Shown here piece by piece: positions 12,704-14,400 of a stretch of DNA of 14,400 nucleotides. Source of the stretch: a bacterium. GTDB taxonomy: Bacteria; SZUA-79; Acidulodesulfobacterales; Acidulodesulfobacteraceae. Positions within the stretch are counted from its first letter, which is position 1, and the number at the start of each line of letters is the position of its first letter. The notes beneath the pieces are model-generated. The model saw only the letters and a program-made list of their open reading frames with translations, made no database searches and was not told where the DNA came from. The translations under genes were made by a program, and so were the position numbers. The stretch covers positions 1-14,400 of the forward strand of contig JAJZJD010000015.1 of the NCBI GenBank assembly GCA_021828445.1, given 5' to 3'.

Positions 12704-12752
12704 CATAGAATGAGGACAGACCAAAGTCTGTCCTCAAAATAAATAAAGAGGT
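12704..12752 (+). repeat. CATAGAA box split from AGAGGT by hairpin copy 6 (rpsM-rpsK)
   Basis: CATAGAA (12704-12710) is followed by 36 bases containing a hairpin and then AGAGGT (12747-12752), which is the rpsK Shine-Dalgarno. Removing those 36 bases regenerates CATAGAAAGAGGT, the 13-mer found whole before rplR and adk. The hairpin arms are TGAGGACAGAC (12711-12721) and GTCTGTCCTCA (12726-12736), a perfect 11-bp stem with loop CAAA. Compared with copy 5, the second and tenth stem pairs differ on both sides and stay paired. Confidence 0.75.
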
Positions 12753-12756
12753 ATAA

Positions 12757-13152
12757 ATGGCTAACGTTAAGAAAAATGCTCCAAAGAAAAAGAAGGATAA
12801 AAAAAATATTCAAAATGCGATTGCTCATATAAAATCGACATTCAATAATACGATAGTGAGCATTACGGATTTAAGCGGAAATGTTCTTGCGTGGGCAAGC
12901 TCCGGAACAAGCGGGTTTAAAGGATCAAGAAAAAGTACTCCGTATGCGGGACAGGTTGCCGCCGAACAGGCCGCCAAAAAAGTGTCGGATTACGGCGTTA
13001 CAAACGTAGAAGTTTATGTAAAGGGTCCGGGCGGCGGCAGGGAATCCGCTCTCAGGGCGCTTCAAAGTTCAGGCTTTAATATAACATTGATTAAAGATGT
13101 TACCCCCATACCGCATAACGGATGCAGACCTCCGAAAAGGAGAAGGGTTTAA
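12757..13152 (+). CDS. rpsK: 30S ribosomal protein S11 (uS11)
   Basis: This 131-residue protein shows AHIKSTFNNTIVSITDLSGN (about 23-42), ASSGTSGFKGSRKSTPYAGQ (47-66), VYVKGPGGGRESALRAL (86-102) and the end VTPIPHNGCRPPKRRRV. S11 sits on the 30S platform beside the E-site mRNA. The N-terminus is lysine-rich (KKNAPKKKKDKK). GAGGT at 12748-12752 is the Shine-Dalgarno, 4 bases from the ATG, directly downstream of hairpin copy 6. The length fits the bacterial family (about 126-131). Confidence 0.97.
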   Translation: MANVKKNAPKKKKDKKNIQNAIAHIKSTFNNTIVSITDLSGNVLAWASSGTSGFKGSRKSTPYAGQVAAEQAAKKVSDYGVTNVEVYVKGPGGGRESALRALQSSGFNITLIKDVTPIPHNGCRPPKRRRV

Positions 13153-13223
13153 GGTTTATATCGCATATTATTATATTAGATTAATTTATATATTAAGTAA
13201 CATTGAAATAATGAGGTGAAAAA

Positions 13224-13850
13224 TTGGCTAAATACAACGGACCTGTTTGTAAGTTGTGCAGGAGAGAAGGGGGAAAGCTTTTTTTGAAAGGCGACAGATG
13301 TTTTTCCGATAAGTGCGCCTACGACAAAAGAGAATATGCTCCGGGAGTGCATAAGGGCATCAGAAGAAAATTATCCGAATACGGAGAGCAATTAAGAGAA
13401 AAACAAAAGCTAAAAAGAACATACGGTCTTATGGAGAAGCAATTTAAAAAGACATATAAAACCGCGGAAAGAATGAAGGGAATCACCGGAGAAAACCTGC
13501 TTTCTTTATTAGAAAGAAGACTAGACAACGCAGTTTATACTTTGGGTTTTGCAGTTTCCAGAAAATTAGCGAGGCTTTTAATAACCCACGGACATTTTTT
13601 AGTTAACGGCAAAAAAGTAAATATTCCGTCTTATGTCTTGAAACCCGGCGAGCAGATTACGATTTGCGAAAAAAGCAGAAAATGCGAAATTATAAAAAAC
13701 TCGTTAGAGTCCGCCGTAAGAAAAACGCGCCCCGAGTATTTCGAGGCAAATATCGATGCTTATCAAGGGACGTTAAAAAGCATTCCCGAAAGAGATGAAA
13801 TTATATCTACGGCAAACGAAAAGCTTATAGTAGAACTTTATTCTAAATAA
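13224..13850 (+). CDS. rpsD: 30S ribosomal protein S4 (uS4), zinc form
   Basis: This is a 208-residue protein from TTG 13224 (MAKYNGPVCKLCRREG), with GAGGTG (13213-13218) 5 bases upstream. Cys9-x2-Cys12 and Cys26-x4-Cys31 form the N-terminal zinc site kept in many bacteria and lost in others such as E. coli. NLLSLLERRLDNAVYTLGFAVSR leads into the S4 RNA-binding domain (RLLITHGHFLVNGKKVNIPS). S4 is a primary 16S binder and accuracy protein, and in E. coli represses the alpha operon. The 71-base upstream gap is AT-rich and contains AACATTGAA, resembling the CATAGAA box but with one difference. Confidence 0.97.
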   Translation: MAKYNGPVCKLCRREGGKLFLKGDRCFSDKCAYDKREYAPGVHKGIRRKLSEYGEQLREKQKLKRTYGLMEKQFKKTYKTAERMKGITGENLLSLLERRLDNAVYTLGFAVSRKLARLLITHGHFLVNGKKVNIPSYVLKPGEQITICEKSRKCEIIKNSLESAVRKTRPEYFEANIDAYQGTLKSIPERDEIISTANEKLIVELYSK

Positions 13851-13879
13851 GCGCCGAATAATAATTTTTTGGAGGCAAT

Positions 13880-14400
13880 ATGAAAAAAAATTGGCTTTCG
13901 CTTATTAAGCCAAAGAAGATAGAATTTGAAAAGGAAACATATACCGATTATTACGGAAAACTTATCGTGGAACCGTTAGAGAGAGGTTTTGGAACAACTA
14001 TCGGCAACGCCCTGCGCAGGGTTCTTTTATCTTCTATCGTAGGGTATAAAATATCCGAAGTTAAAATAGAAGGGGTATCTCATGAGTTTTCTTCCGTACA
14101 GGGAATAGCTGAAGACGTAACGGAGATTATATTGAATTTAAAAGATATAGATTTTAATATAACATCCGATGAGCCGGAATCTGTTTATATAGATATCGAT
14201 AGAGAGGGAGACGTTTATGCATCGGATATTAAGACATCGCAGAACGTCGAAGTGGTAAACAAAGAAAAAAAGATTTTAACTATTGCCAAGGGCGGTCATT
14301 TTAAGGCGCAAATGCTTGTAACAGGCGGAAGGGGATATGTTCCGAGCGAGCTTAATATCAGAGAAGATGCGCCGATAGGAACTATTTCTCTCGACGTTTC
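13880..14400 (+). CDS. rpoA: RNA polymerase alpha subunit, N-terminal domain (partial)
   Basis: The open frame runs off the window end; 173 codons plus two bases are visible from ATG 13880, with GGAGG (13871-13875) 4 bases before it. The start MKKNWLSLIKPKKIEFEKET leads into the dimerisation region YYGKLIVEPLERGFGTTIGN and ALRRVLLSSIVGYKI, then the domain 2 motifs GGHFKAQMLVTGGRGYVPSE. The alpha N-terminal domain dimerises and recruits beta and beta-prime. The linker and C-terminal promoter-binding domain lie outside the window. rpoA after rpsD is the standard alpha order; rplQ would be expected next. Confidence 0.97.
   Translation, partial: MKKNWLSLIKPKKIEFEKETYTDYYGKLIVEPLERGFGTTIGNALRRVLLSSIVGYKISEVKIEGVSHEFSSVQGIAEDVTEIILNLKDIDFNITSDEPESVYIDIDREGDVYASDIKTSQNVEVVNKEKKILTIAKGGHFKAQMLVTGGRGYVPSELNIREDAPIGTISLDV

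Noticed and set aside
12556..12828. Open frames on the minus strand, for example here and at 2938-3330
   Set aside because: They overlap conserved ribosomal genes in antisense, look like no protein family, and have no ribosome site or independent support.

Overview
The window is one uninterrupted, all-plus-strand ribosomal protein supercluster from an AT-rich bacterium. It runs from the last codons of tuf (EF-Tu), through the S10, spc and alpha gene blocks, into the first 173 codons of rpoA. Twenty-nine protein genes are supported after the tuf tail: 24 complete ribosomal protein genes, secY, adk, map, infA and the 5' part of rpoA. No rRNA, tRNA, transposase, CRISPR array or minus-strand gene was found, and no gap between genes exceeds about 85 bases.

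Layout: tuf end (1-61); S10 block rpsJ-rplC-rplD-rplW-rplB-rpsS-rplV-rpsC-rplP-rpmC-rpsQ (136-5179); spc block rplN-rplX-rplE-rpsN-rpsH-rplF-rplR-rpsE-rplO-secY-adk-map-infA-rpmJ (5223-12219); alpha block rpsM-rpsK-rpsD-rpoA (12299-end). rpmD (uL30), usually between rpsE and rplO, is absent. The products build both ribosomal subunits and add the SecYEG channel subunit, nucleotide balancing (Adk), N-terminal Met removal (Map), initiation (IF1) and RNA polymerase assembly (RpoA). Gene order and rpsD inside the alpha block do not fix the phylum. Sequence flavour is compatible with a deltaproteobacterial (Desulfobacterota-like) lineage, but this is a guess.

The unexpected content lies between the genes. 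Five short gaps hold a roughly 24-base hairpin with G-rich and C-rich arms (GGGGACAGA.../...TCTGTCCCC type), and a sixth gap holds a decayed one. Each sits just upstream of a Shine-Dalgarno sequence. Three are preceded by a CATAGAA box, and many are followed by CTAATAAA-like sequence. Two other gaps contain the exact 13-mer CATAGAAAGAGGT with no hairpin. In the rpsM-rpsK gap the same 13-mer is split exactly in two by the hairpin, like a filled versus empty insertion site. Paired substitutions and G-U wobbles suggest the stems matter as RNA. This looks like a REP-like mobile hairpin, or a repeated translation/mRNA-stability module, placed repeatedly inside the core ribosomal operon. The genes themselves are ordinary, with small points of note: six TTG but no GTG starts, Cys-rich zinc forms of S14, S4, L36, L24 and Adk, and Lys instead of the usual Arg in the SecY C5 loop.
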